A DNA stretch of 64,000 nucleotides, taken from contig JBKEDB010000017.1 in the NCBI GenBank assembly GCA_047975195.1, forward strand, positions 26,662-90,661. Reading direction: 5' to 3'. Position numbers and translations under genes: made by a program. The notes under the pieces were generated by a model. That model was not told the origin of the DNA. It did no database searches and saw nothing but the letters and a program-made list of their open reading frames with translations. Of this stretch, positions 16,376 to 25,131 are shown in pieces (the stretch's first letter is position 1; each line of letters begins with the position of its first letter). Source of the DNA: Cumulibacter sp047975195. Lineage in GTDB: Bacteria; Actinomycetota; Actinomycetes; Mycobacteriales; Antricoccaceae.

Positions 16376-17947
16376 ATGGGTGACATATTCGATTGGGAGC
16401 GGGCAGCTACCGAGGCTGGTATGCGTGAGGGGCGGCGTTTCAACATCGCTTCGATCGATGTGCCCGAGGACCGTGCGTTGATTTGGTACCGCGAGGACGA
16501 GAGCATCGTCGAACTCACCAAGAAGCAGGTGCGGGCGCAAGTTACCCAAATGGCCGCTGAACTCCGGAGACTGGGAATTCAGCCCGGGCAGCGCGTGGCC
16601 GGCTTGCTGAGCAAACGTCCGGAGTCGTTCACCGCGGCATTGGCCACCTGGTACATCGGCGCCGTGTACGTCCCGCTATTTTCGGGATTCAGCGGGGACG
16701 GGATCGCGGTACGGCTGGGCGATAGCGGAACGTTAGCGGTGATAACCGATACCGCGAACGCTCCCGCGCTGGAAAGTATCAGCGACCAGTTCCCGCATAT
16801 ACAGACGATTGTGGTCGACGCCGACGGTGATCTGTACGGTGACCTGGACGCCGAGGTCGGCGTGTATGAGCCGTTCGATTCGAATATCAGCGATCTCGCG
16901 ACCATCATGTACACCTCCGGCACGACGGGAAAGCCGAAAGGCTGCATGATGAGCCACAACATCATCGTTACTTTGCGTCCCTACCTCGATCACAGTCTCG
17001 GCCTCGAGCCGGGCGAGACACTGTTCGCTCCCTCGGACGCCGGCTGGTCCTTCGGACTGTTCACCACGGGCCTAGGACCGCTGTCGCGAGGAAACCCGCG
17101 GGTTATCTATGAAGGCCGCTTCGACCCCGCAGCATGGTGGACGGCGATGGACCGAACCGGAGCCGGGCTCATCGCCGCGGCGCCAACTGCCTACCGGCAA
17201 CTGGCTGCGGCCGGGCGCGAGCTCATCCCGTCCTCGTTCCGTGCGGCATCAAGCGCTGGCGAGCCGTTGGATGCTGCGATCGCGGCGTGGTTCGAACAGA
17301 ACTCCGGGGTCACGATCTACGACTGTTACGGGCTGTCCGAGGTCGCGATGGTGGTCGGTAACCTGCGCGGCGACGTTGGACTCGATCCCGTCCCAGGATC
17401 GATGGGTACACCGGTCCCCGGTTTCGAGATCGAACTGCGTGCCGAGGACGGAACGACGGTGTCGGGCATCGGATCCGGGCGTCTGGCGATCAGGCAGAAC
17501 GGATTCTTCGGTAGTTACGGCTATTGGGAACGAGACGAGGTCTGGCAACAGCGTTTCGACGGTGAATGGTTCGTTACCGAGGACGTCGCACGCCGCGATG
17601 CCGACGGGCGCTATTGGTTCGAATCTCGCAGCGATGACGTGATCGTGGCCTCGGGTATGAACGTCGGCCCGGCCGAGGTTGAGAACGCGCTGCTGGAGCA
17701 CCCGCTGATCGATGATGCGGGTGTGGCAGGGATTCCTGATCCCACCAAGGGATCCATCGTCACCGCGCACGTGGTGCTGAACGGCGCTGCGCCTGCGGAC
17801 CTGGAAAAGGACCTGCGAGCGTGGGTATCCGAGCGCGTTGGTCGGCATGCAGCGCCGCGGCGGGTGAGCATCTGGGACGAACTTCCGCGAACCGCGAGCG
17901 GAAAACTGCGTCGCGTCGACTTGCGCGCCAGGCTGACAGACGAGTGA
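16376..17947 (+). CDS. AMP-dependent acyl-CoA synthetase
   Basis: 523-aa ANL ligase with the acetyl/medium-chain acyl-CoA synthetase look: P-loop YTSGTTGKPKGCM, adenylate region YDCYGLSEVAMVVGN, hinge RYWFESRSDDVIVASGMNVGPAEVE, and C-terminal catalytic Lys region TASGKLRRVDLR. ATG 16376 is preceded by CGGAGGAGG six bases upstream; an in-frame extension to 16229 overlaps the divergent LLM gene and is rejected. A second ligase within 4 kb suggests that the locus activates two acids or reactivates an intermediate. Confidence 0.92.
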   Translation: MGDIFDWERAATEAGMREGRRFNIASIDVPEDRALIWYREDESIVELTKKQVRAQVTQMAAELRRLGIQPGQRVAGLLSKRPESFTAALATWYIGAVYVPLFSGFSGDGIAVRLGDSGTLAVITDTANAPALESISDQFPHIQTIVVDADGDLYGDLDAEVGVYEPFDSNISDLATIMYTSGTTGKPKGCMMSHNIIVTLRPYLDHSLGLEPGETLFAPSDAGWSFGLFTTGLGPLSRGNPRVIYEGRFDPAAWWTAMDRTGAGLIAAAPTAYRQLAAAGRELIPSSFRAASSAGEPLDAAIAAWFEQNSGVTIYDCYGLSEVAMVVGNLRGDVGLDPVPGSMGTPVPGFEIELRAEDGTTVSGIGSGRLAIRQNGFFGSYGYWERDEVWQQRFDGEWFVTEDVARRDADGRYWFESRSDDVIVASGMNVGPAEVENALLEHPLIDDAGVAGIPDPTKGSIVTAHVVLNGAAPADLEKDLRAWVSERVGRHAAPRRVSIWDELPRTASGKLRRVDLRARLTDE

Positions 17948-18199
17948 CCAGGCGGGGCCGCGTCACGCAGCAGTATCGGCTCGCGAGCTTGAACTGCTTC
18001 GGCAGCCATGCTGTCCCGACCGGTCACCCGTGGAGCGCACTTCGTCGCCCATATCACCGGCCCGAGCACAGCCGACGTGGCAGACTCATGCCGCCCTCGG
18101 TGGGTTGACCAGATGTAATCGGCCTCACCAGGACGCCGAACGGTGGCGGTGAACGTCGATCGACATCACCCGACGATGAGTACGAATGGCGGAGGACAG

Positions 18200-18604
18200 A
18201 TGAGCCAAGAGGACGAGAATCGCACGTTGATCGAGCGTTTCATGGTCGATTTCAGTAGCGGTGGGCCGGAGAAGATCGCCGATTATTTAGCGGACGACGC
18301 CACCTGGTGGACGGCTGGCAGCCTGGAAGGTCTGTCCGGCACGTTAGGCAAACGGGACTGGGTCAAGGGCATCTCCGGCGTGGCGTCACTGGTCAAGGGC
18401 GGCGCGATCACGTTGTCCCCGCAGGCATTTACCACCAGCGGCGACCGGGTAGCTGTCGAGACCGAGTCGTACGCCGAACTGAACAACGGCCGCGTCTATC
18501 AGAACCAGTACCACTTCTTGTTCGTGGTTCGGGACTCGAAGATCGTCGAAGCAAAGGAGTACATGGACACCGATCACGCCCGCAAGATTTTCCTGGACCC
18601 GTGA
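18200..18604 (+). CDS. SnoaL/NTF2-like protein
   Basis: Small cytoplasmic cone-fold protein, 134 aa, resembling SnoaL-like or limonene-epoxide-hydrolase-type NTF2 domains: LIERFMVDFSSGGPEKIADYLADDATWW near the N-terminus and RVYQNQYHFLFVVRDSKIVEAKEYMDTDHARKIF at the C-terminus. I chose ATG 18200, preceded by GGAGG; ATGs at 18143 and 18176 lack one. Such proteins act as isomerases, hydrolases or carriers; the exact role is not readable. The 250 bp before it show no recognisable gene. Confidence 0.8.
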   Translation: MSQEDENRTLIERFMVDFSSGGPEKIADYLADDATWWTAGSLEGLSGTLGKRDWVKGISGVASLVKGGAITLSPQAFTTSGDRVAVETESYAELNNGRVYQNQYHFLFVVRDSKIVEAKEYMDTDHARKIFLDP

Positions 18605-18652
18605 TCTGCCGCCCGAATGCAGCCGCCGGTTACGTCGGGGTGAATGTCTGAA

Positions 18653-19858
18653 CTACGACCGGGCGAGCATCTGCCGAACTCCCTCTGCCCATCCGCCGCG
18701 CCAGCACGCCATATCGTGACCGCCGTTGTACTCGACGTACGTCAGTTCATGCGGCGTCGTCCTGAGCGATTCGCGCAGCGTGCGATTGGGATCGAGCAGC
18801 ACGCTTTCCTTGGTGCCCACTGCGAGGTAGATCCGTACCGGTTGCGAGGCGTTCGCTGCGCGATCGAGCATGTCGTGCTGCCACAGCGAGGCGGACTGGC
18901 TCACCGCGCAGCCCACACTCTGCGGGTGATCAAAGGCGACTTTGAGGGCGGTGAGCGCGCCCAAACTCTCACCGGAGACCACGACGTCAGCCGGGTTCTC
19001 GCTGACGGTGAACCTCGAGCGCGCCCAGGGCAAGATCTCGCGCACTATTTCTTCGGCCATCGGGCCATCGACATGCAGGTCGGCGACGCGTTGCGCGGTC
19101 GGACCCGGATCGACCATCAGCACCAGCGGCGCTCGGATTGCGCCGTCATCGATGAGCGCATCGACGGTCGTCGCGGCGTACTGCGCGGCGTGCCATACGT
19201 CGCCGTCCAGTACGACCACGATCGGACACGAGGTGGTTGCCTCGGCAGGTAGGTACGACCAGACGCGACGGCCGGTCGCGGTGACATGTTCGGTCGACGT
19301 GCCACGCGGGTGCGCGTGCGGATCGAAGTAGCGTTGCGCCGGAGCGTCCGGCAGCGCCGCTACGGAGGATAGGCGGTGTCCATGTGCCAAGCAGGAGTGT
19401 CGGTTGCGCGGATCGCACACGCCGTGCTGGCGGATGTGCGCCATCGCAGCCCGTGGTTGCATCGAACGCAATGTGCTCAGTACGGCGGCATCGGCAGCGA
19501 GCACGGTATATGAGCCGCGCCAGTCGTTCTCCAGCAGATACGAGGCGTGCCAGACATCGGTCCCTGGAACCCGCTGCATGGTGCTGGACTCAAGGTCGTT
19601 CGTCACGCGGTTGACGGTGACCAGTACGGCGGCGGCTTCGGCGTCCCGCCACAACAGCGTCAAGGCGGTTCCGTCGGCGGCAGGCTCGATCAGCGGTGTA
19701 TCGGCAGCAGTTCTCACCCAGAACTCGGTTAGCTCCTGCTCGCGTCGTTCCGGTGTCGCTGCCTGCAATCGGTCACTGAGCGACTTGATCGCTGGACTCG
19801 CTGTGCGCTCAGTCGTTCTCGGGTGCGCCGCCAACGCCAGCTTCGAGGGAGTATTCAT
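18653..19858 (-). CDS. Fes-type ferric siderophore esterase
   Basis: Cytoplasmic alpha/beta hydrolase of the enterochelin esterase family, 401 aa. An N-terminal beta-rich Fes domain (ALTLLWRDAEAAAVLVTVNRVTNDLESSTMQRVPGTDVWHASY) precedes the hydrolase domain with TGRRVWSYLP, nucleophile VVSGESLGALTALK and a C-terminal NGGHDMACWRGGW carrying the catalytic His. It would hydrolyse an imported ferric triester-type siderophore to release iron. It is the last gene of the siderophore operon, its start overlapping the stop of the LLM monooxygenase (ATGA). Confidence 0.9.
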   Translation of the reverse strand: MNTPSKLALAAHPRTTERTASPAIKSLSDRLQAATPERREQELTEFWVRTAADTPLIEPAADGTALTLLWRDAEAAAVLVTVNRVTNDLESSTMQRVPGTDVWHASYLLENDWRGSYTVLAADAAVLSTLRSMQPRAAMAHIRQHGVCDPRNRHSCLAHGHRLSSVAALPDAPAQRYFDPHAHPRGTSTEHVTATGRRVWSYLPAEATTSCPIVVVLDGDVWHAAQYAATTVDALIDDGAIRAPLVLMVDPGPTAQRVADLHVDGPMAEEIVREILPWARSRFTVSENPADVVVSGESLGALTALKVAFDHPQSVGCAVSQSASLWQHDMLDRAANASQPVRIYLAVGTKESVLLDPNRTLRESLRTTPHELTYVEYNGGHDMACWRGGWAEGVRQMLARS

Positions 19859-20931
19859 CGTTGTGCCTCCTGGCGGCTCGGGTCTGCACGCTGTGGCGAA
19901 CGATAATGCCCGGACGCGACCAATGCGGGGACTACCTCACTGGTGAACAGTTCCAGGGAACGAATCGATCCGATCGGCAGCACAATCAGGCCGTCGCAGG
20001 CGTCGGTATCTGCCCACTCGGTGATCGCGACGACCGCGTCGTCGGGTGTTCCGGTGACAGACCAATGTTGTACGTGTGCGCCGGTGCGCGCGGCGCCGGC
20101 CTCCTTGGCGAGACGCTGCGCCTCGGCGCGAGTATCAGCCAGGCACAGCGCCAATCCCGGCAGGAGTGCCACCTGTCGACGATGCGGCTCGGCTGCGGCC
20201 CTCAACGCTGCGCGCTGCTGCCGGGAATTTTCGGGAGTGGACGCCATCGCGAACACGAGATCGGCGTACCTCGCGGCGAACTCACGAGAGCGTGCGGAAC
20301 CACCGGCATGAACTAACGGCCAGCGTCGCTGCGACACCGCCGGCACCGGAATCGGACCGTCCGAAGCGTAGCGTCCGTGTGGTGCAGCGGTCTTGAAGGC
20401 TGACGTATCAGCAAACCGCCCGTCGCGGCGATCGACGAGCAGAGCCTCGGCAGGGAAAGTCTGGCGCAGCGCTTCAACCATCTCGACGAAGTCAGCCGCA
20501 TTCGCATAAGGATCGTTCACCGAGGATTCAGGATGGTTCTGTGCACCGCCAAGTGACGTGACCACGTTCCAGCCCACGCGACCATCGCTGAGCTGATCAA
20601 GAGACTGCAGTTGACGCGCCATCGTATAGGGGTGCGCGAAGGTGCTGGAGATCGTCGGAATAAGCCTGATCTGCGTCGTGTGCGCCGCTACCGCGGTCAT
20701 GAGCACGACCGAGTCCAACGCAGCGAACCCAATGTCGCGACTCAGTGGCGCGGGATCGAGAAAGCCTGCGTCCGGCTTGAACAGGAAGTCCAGGTGCGCG
20801 GCCTCGGACAACCGCGCCGGACGCAGATAGAACTCGGCGGAGAACATCGACTCGGCGCCGCTGGCGCGTTGCCGCCACGAGTCGCCACGCAGCCAGGTAG
20901 GGGACAGAGATACCCCGATCCGGAGCGTCAT
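19855..20931 (-). CDS. NtaA/SnaA/DszA-type FMN-dependent monooxygenase in a siderophore operon
   Basis: 358-aa member of the nitrilotriacetate/alkanesulfonate monooxygenase-like branch of the luciferase fold. Diagnostic segments are the HLDFLFKPDAG region, DSVVLMTAVAAHTTQIRLIPTISSTFAHPYTMARQLQSLDQLSDGRVGWNVVTS, and the PLVHAGGSARSREFAARYADLVFA segment. It overlaps both neighbours by ATGA junctions, between the siderophore ATPase and the esterase, so it is made in step with them. I infer oxidation of the imported ferric chelate or of its degradation product; it needs a reduced flavin supplier, none of which is adjacent. Confidence 0.88.
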   Translation of the reverse strand: MTLRIGVSLSPTWLRGDSWRQRASGAESMFSAEFYLRPARLSEAAHLDFLFKPDAGFLDPAPLSRDIGFAALDSVVLMTAVAAHTTQIRLIPTISSTFAHPYTMARQLQSLDQLSDGRVGWNVVTSLGGAQNHPESSVNDPYANAADFVEMVEALRQTFPAEALLVDRRDGRFADTSAFKTAAPHGRYASDGPIPVPAVSQRRWPLVHAGGSARSREFAARYADLVFAMASTPENSRQQRAALRAAAEPHRRQVALLPGLALCLADTRAEAQRLAKEAGAARTGAHVQHWSVTGTPDDAVVAITEWADTDACDGLIVLPIGSIRSLELFTSEVVPALVASGHYRSPQRADPSRQEAQR

Positions 20932-21752
20932 TCGGCTGCCTCGTCCTCGTGCTCGCGATCGGTAAGACTCGCGATCGGGATCACCATGGGGCTGCCGAGC
21001 ACCGGGTCAGGTACGACCCGGCATTCGAGGTTGAACACCTGCGCCAGCAACTCCTCGGTGAGCACTTCGGCAGGGACACCAGACGCCGCGACAGCGCCGT
21101 CTTTCATCACGATCAGGTGATCGGCGTAGCGAGCAGCCTGGTTCAGGTCGTGTAGCACCAGCACCATCGTGCGCCCCTCACGTTGATTGAGCCTGCGGCA
21201 TAACTCCAGCACGTCGAGTTGGTGGGCGATATCGAGATAGGTCGTCGGTTCGTCCAACAACATCAACGGTGCGTCTTGGGCCAGCAGCAGCGCGATCCAC
21301 ACCCGCTGGCGCTGACCACCGGAGAGTTCTTCGATGTCGCGGTCGGCAAGCGCGGTGGTACCGGTGGCATCCAGCGCCTTCGCCACCGCGATCTCGTCGT
21401 CGTGTGAAAACTGCTGCAGCATGCGCTGGTGTGGGAATCGTCCCCGCGCGACGAGGTCGGCCACCGTGATACCGAACGGAGCTACGGAGGTCTGCGGTAA
21501 CAGACCGAGGCGCCGGGCAAGTTGCTTGGGACCAAACTCCCGCAGGTCCGCACCGTCCAGCAGCACCTGCCCAGCACTGGGTTTGAGCAGCTTCGCCAGC
21601 GCGCGCAGCAGCGTGGACTTGCCGCAGGCGTTGGGACCGATGATCGTGGTCACCTGCCCCCGCGGGATGTCGACATCCAGCCCGTGGGCGACCTCGCGAG
21701 CTTCGTAAGCGAGGGTGAGTTGCTGAGCGCTTAACTCGGCGCTGCTGTCCAT
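20928..21752 (-). CDS. Iron-siderophore ABC transporter ATP-binding protein (FepC/FecE family)
   Basis: Cytoplasmic ATPase, 274 aa, of a FecCDE-type importer. Walker A GPNACGKST, signature LSGGQRQR, Walker B LMLLDEPTTYLD and H-loop VLHDLNQAARYAD are all present; TTYLDIAHQLDVLELC is typical of siderophore ATPases. The C-terminus is extended and acidic. The stop overlaps the monooxygenase start; the permease gene ends 18 bp upstream. Confidence 0.94.
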   Translation of the reverse strand: MDSSAELSAQQLTLAYEAREVAHGLDVDIPRGQVTTIIGPNACGKSTLLRALAKLLKPSAGQVLLDGADLREFGPKQLARRLGLLPQTSVAPFGITVADLVARGRFPHQRMLQQFSHDDEIAVAKALDATGTTALADRDIEELSGGQRQRVWIALLLAQDAPLMLLDEPTTYLDIAHQLDVLELCRRLNQREGRTMVLVLHDLNQAARYADHLIVMKDGAVAASGVPAEVLTEELLAQVFNLECRVVPDPVLGSPMVIPIASLTDREHEDEAAE

Positions 21753-21770
21753 GATTTCCTTTCCCCGCCG

Positions 21771-22847
21771 TCAGACTTGTCGGGAGCGACTAATGAGATA
21801 CAGCAGGTAGACGCCGCCGATGATGCCGGTCATTCGTCCGATCGGCACCGAAGCGCTGATCGGTAGTAATTGGGCGATGACGTCGGCGCCTAGGAGCAGG
21901 CACGCGCCCATCAGCGCGGCGCTGATGACCGGCATGCCGCGGGCGGCGGTCAACCGAGCGACGATCTGCGGTGCGGCGAGCGCGACAAACGCAATGGGGC
22001 CGACAGCAGCCGTCGCGAGTGCGGCGAGCAGCACTGCGGCCAACATCAGGAATACGCGAGTACGTTCGACCGGCACTCCGAGTTGACGCGCGAGATCGTC
22101 GCCCATCTCCATCAGCGTCGCTCGGCGCGCGAGTATCGAGATCAGCGGCAGTAAGACGACGACACCGACCATGACCGGGATCGCGTGCTCCCAGCTTCGG
22201 GCGTCTAATGACCCGGACAGCCACAAGTTCGCGGTTACCGCATCGTCAAGGTCCCCGCTGACCAGCAGCAGATCGTTGAGGGCCGCGCAGATGGCGCCGA
22301 CGCCGATGCCGATCAGGATGAGGCGATATCCACCGCTGACGCCGTGTTTGACCGACAGCAGGTACACCACGAGGGCAGTGACGACTCCGCCGATGATCGC
22401 GCCAAGAGCTACTTGCGCGGCGGGTGCGCGAAACACAACAATCTGCAAGATCGCCCCGGTTGCCGCGCCCACGGTGAATCCGATGACGTCGGGGGAACCG
22501 AGTGCGTTGCGTGACACCGACTGAAACACCGCACCCGAGGCTCCGAGTGCGGCGCCGGCGAAAATCGCGGTCACTACTCGCGGTAGTCGGATATGGTGCA
22601 CGACCCGTTCGTACTTGATGTCCTCGAACCCGAACAGTGAGGCGAATACGTCCGGGAACGAGATCGGCAGTTTACCGATCGTCATCGCCCAGATCCCCAG
22701 GATGATCGTGATCGCCAGCAGCACGACCGACACGATGATCAGACGTGGTGTGGCCGTGAGTGACACCGAGCGCGTCCGAATGATTCTCGCGGTGCCACGG
22801 GCCGCGCGTAACGATTCATCGCTGGGCATATCGCGCATCCCGGTCAC
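21771..22847 (-). CDS. Iron-siderophore ABC transporter permease (FepG/FecD family)
   Basis: Inner-membrane permease, 358 aa, with the FecCD segments RLPRVVTAIFAGAALGASGAVFQSVSRNALGSPDVIGFTVGAATGA and LGVPVERTRVFLMLAAVLLAALATAAVGPIAFVALAAPQIVARL. About nine hydrophobic helices follow a cytoplasmic N-terminus of about 35 residues. GTG 22847 overlaps the previous stop (GTGA). Pairs with the next permease to make the channel. Confidence 0.93.
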   Translation of the reverse strand: MTGMRDMPSDESLRAARGTARIIRTRSVSLTATPRLIIVSVVLLAITIILGIWAMTIGKLPISFPDVFASLFGFEDIKYERVVHHIRLPRVVTAIFAGAALGASGAVFQSVSRNALGSPDVIGFTVGAATGAILQIVVFRAPAAQVALGAIIGGVVTALVVYLLSVKHGVSGGYRLILIGIGVGAICAALNDLLLVSGDLDDAVTANLWLSGSLDARSWEHAIPVMVGVVVLLPLISILARRATLMEMGDDLARQLGVPVERTRVFLMLAAVLLAALATAAVGPIAFVALAAPQIVARLTAARGMPVISAALMGACLLLGADVIAQLLPISASVPIGRMTGIIGGVYLLYLISRSRQV

Positions 22848-23872
22848 AGTTCGGCCATCCGGCGCCGACGTACCAAGTAGATAAAGAACGGACCGCCGAT
22901 CAACGAGGCCATGATGCCGACGCCGATCTCGCCTTGTTCTGGGATGACGCGTCCGAGCGTATCGGCGACCACCATCAGTACAGCGGCGATCAGACCGGAC
23001 AGCGGGAGTACCCGCAGGTGATTGGCGCCGACGACCAGGCGCGCAAGATGCGGCGCGGCGAGTCCGACGAACACGATCGGTCCGGCGGCCGCGGTGCCGG
23101 CGCCGGCGAGCAAGATGACTGCCAGTCCGGCGAGCCCCCAGATCTTCGCTGGGCTGCCGCCTAGTGAGCGGCTGAGATCCTCGCCCAGCATCGCCGAATC
23201 GAGCGCTCGCGCGAGGCTGAAGGCGAGCAGTACGCCGATCAGAATCAGCGCCCCAGCAGCATAGACCGCGTCGAACCCGCGACCAGCTAAGGAGCCGACC
23301 ATCCAGTGTCGGAAACGGTCGTATACCTCATCTGGACTGTTGACCAGGACGAAGTGAGTGAGCGCGGTGAGCACGACGGTGAGCGCCGCTCCCGCGAGCA
23401 CCAGTCGAACCGCGTTGGTGCCTCGACGTACACCACCAAGCGCGTAGACCAGGCTCCCCGCGATGGCCGCGCCGATCGCGCCGAGCCACATGTAGCCGCC
23501 CACAGTCGTGATGCCGAAGAATGAAATGCCCACGGCGATCGCGACGGCGGCGCCGGCATTGACTCCTAAGAGTCCCGGCTCAGCCAATGGATTGCGCGTG
23601 AGGGCCTGCATCACCGCTCCCGCCACGCCGATACCGAATCCAACGACAGCGGACAATAGCGCCCGCGGAATGCGCTGATGGCGTACTAGGAGGTGATTCG
23701 AGTCGGCCGGGTTGAACGAGAAGACCGCGTCCCAGGTGGTACTGACGGGGATGTCGAGTGTGCCCACGCACGCACTTGCGAATACCCCGACGACGAGTAT
23801 CGCGATGAGCACAGGTACGCCAATGCGCATCGCGCGCGAACGCGATGTACGTGCGGAAGTGGTTACGGTCAT
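22844..23872 (-). CDS. Iron-siderophore ABC transporter permease (FepD/FecC family)
   Basis: Inner-membrane permease, 342 aa. FecCD segments RIPRALLSAVVGFGIGVAGAVMQALTRNPLAEPGLLGVNAGAA and GLAVILLAGAGTAAAGPIVFVGLAAPHLARLVVG are visible. I prefer ATG 23872, with a weak GGTGAG upstream; an in-frame GTG 23881 is the alternative. Heterodimer partner of the adjacent FepG-type permease and 40 bp downstream of the binding protein gene. Confidence 0.92.
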   Translation of the reverse strand: MTVTTSARTSRSRAMRIGVPVLIAILVVGVFASACVGTLDIPVSTTWDAVFSFNPADSNHLLVRHQRIPRALLSAVVGFGIGVAGAVMQALTRNPLAEPGLLGVNAGAAVAIAVGISFFGITTVGGYMWLGAIGAAIAGSLVYALGGVRRGTNAVRLVLAGAALTVVLTALTHFVLVNSPDEVYDRFRHWMVGSLAGRGFDAVYAAGALILIGVLLAFSLARALDSAMLGEDLSRSLGGSPAKIWGLAGLAVILLAGAGTAAAGPIVFVGLAAPHLARLVVGANHLRVLPLSGLIAAVLMVVADTLGRVIPEQGEIGVGIMASLIGGPFFIYLVRRRRMAEL

Positions 23873-23921
23873 AAAGCTCACCGGTGGCGCCGAGCCCGGA
23901 TGCCCGGCGCCACCAGAGGTA

Positions 23922-24941
23922 CTACTTGGCGAAGTTCTCGACGATGTCGTCGACGATCTCGGTCGCGCTGAACATGTCGACGCGGAACGAATTCACGCCG
24001 AGGCCGTAAACCTGCTCGGCCTGCACGGACGGGAGATTGGCGAGCACCTCGTCGGCGGCGAAGCCGTCTTCGGCGCCGGCGTTGTCCTGGCTGAGGATGA
24101 AACTCGTATCGGCGGTGAGTTCGGTGAGGTTCTCGTAGGCGGCGAACACGAAATCATCGCGGGGCTCGGGCTGCGTATGCCACTCAACCGGCGGATCCTC
24201 TACCGTGAATCCAAGGTCGGTCAGCAGCAATGCCTGAGCCGAGGTCGCGCGGGCGATCGGGTTGTTCTCGCCCGGTCCGTTGTACGAGACAATGTTCGCC
24301 TCCCCGTCCGGTACGTCGATCTTCGCGGCCGCATCGGCGACGTAGGAATCGAACTCCTCGACACTCGCGGCTGCCTCGTCCTCCATGCCAGTGGCTTCAC
24401 CGAGCTGCTCGGCGAGTTCCTGCCAGGTCTGGCCGCCGTAGTCGACGACGATCGTCGGCGCGATTTCGTTGAGTTCATCGACCTGGTCGGCCACCGAATC
24501 GTTGCCGGTCGCCGCGACCACGATCAGATCTGGCTCGGCGGCATACAGCGCCTCGATGTCGACCGTTCCTGCGGGCCAAAGGTTCTCAACATCGGCGGCT
24601 TCGTCCGCCCACTGCGCGAAATACTCTCCATTCGCGGCCGATCCTGACGCGGCGACCGGAGCGTCGAAGGCGAGCAGCGTGCCGGTGACCGTGACCGATG
24701 TCGAGGCGATCTGCTGTGGCTGTTCGGGGATTTCGGTGGTGCTGCCATCGGCATTTTCGAATGTCCGTGGCCAACTCGCATCATCCGTCGTGTCGGAGTC
24801 CGCGTTGGTGGAGTCACCGGAGCCGGAGTCGTTCGGTCCTTCCTCGTCCGAGGATGAACAGCCGGCGAGCGCTAGTGTGCCAGCGGTGACCAAGCAGGCG
24901 ACGCCAAACAACCGGGAATGCCATGAGCGCGAATGAACCAT
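23922..24941 (-). CDS. Siderophore-binding lipoprotein (FepB/FhuD-like)
   Basis: Extracytoplasmic solute-binding protein, 339 aa, anchored by a lipobox LALAGC with Cys28, followed by an acidic Ser/Asp/Thr-rich linker (residues 29-55) and a class III binding fold (PQQIASTSVTVTGTLLAFDAPVAASG; LYAAEPDLIVVAATGNDSVADQVDELNEIAPTIVVDY). I chose ATG 24941, preceded by AAAGG; the in-frame extension to 24992 enters the 5' hairpin and is rejected. It is the first gene of the operon, downstream of an IdeR-like box. Confidence 0.93.
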   Translation of the reverse strand: MVHSRSWHSRLFGVACLVTAGTLALAGCSSSDEEGPNDSGSGDSTNADSDTTDDASWPRTFENADGSTTEIPEQPQQIASTSVTVTGTLLAFDAPVAASGSAANGEYFAQWADEAADVENLWPAGTVDIEALYAAEPDLIVVAATGNDSVADQVDELNEIAPTIVVDYGGQTWQELAEQLGEATGMEDEAAASVEEFDSYVADAAAKIDVPDGEANIVSYNGPGENNPIARATSAQALLLTDLGFTVEDPPVEWHTQPEPRDDFVFAAYENLTELTADTSFILSQDNAGAEDGFAADEVLANLPSVQAEQVYGLGVNSFRVDMFSATEIVDDIVENFAK

Positions 24942-24986
24942 GAGTGACCTTTCGTAGCGATTCGGTCCTCGTGGGCGCGACAAAAC

Positions 24987-25028
24987 CACCACGGTAGCTC
25001 CGGCGGATATCGCGGAACTACCGTGGTG
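24987..25028 (-). terminator. Hairpin with short T-run in the siderophore operon leader
   Basis: A perfect 11-bp inverted repeat (CACCACGGTAG / CTACCGTGGTG) with a 20-base loop. On the minus strand it is followed by GTTTTG, so it resembles an intrinsic terminator. It lies between the IdeR-like box and the lipoprotein start, so it could end transcripts from the upstream monooxygenase gene or attenuate the siderophore operon. Confidence 0.55.
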
Positions 25029-25058
25029 AATGCGTCGTACGGCGCCTCACGAGTGACT

Positions 25059-25077
25059 GAAGGTGAGCCTAGCCTAA
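25059..25077. promoter_or_regulatory. IdeR/DtxR iron box
   Basis: GAAGGTGAGCCTAGCCTAA matches the 19-bp DtxR/IdeR palindrome TTAGGTTAGCCTAACCTAA at 15 of 19 positions. It lies 118 bp upstream of the siderophore-binding lipoprotein start. Iron-replete repression of the operon is the expected behaviour. Confidence 0.82.
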
Positions 25078-25131
25078 CCGTGAGACTTCACGCCGTTATG
25101 ACGGTGGGTTTTCGAGTGATCCTGATCGCGG

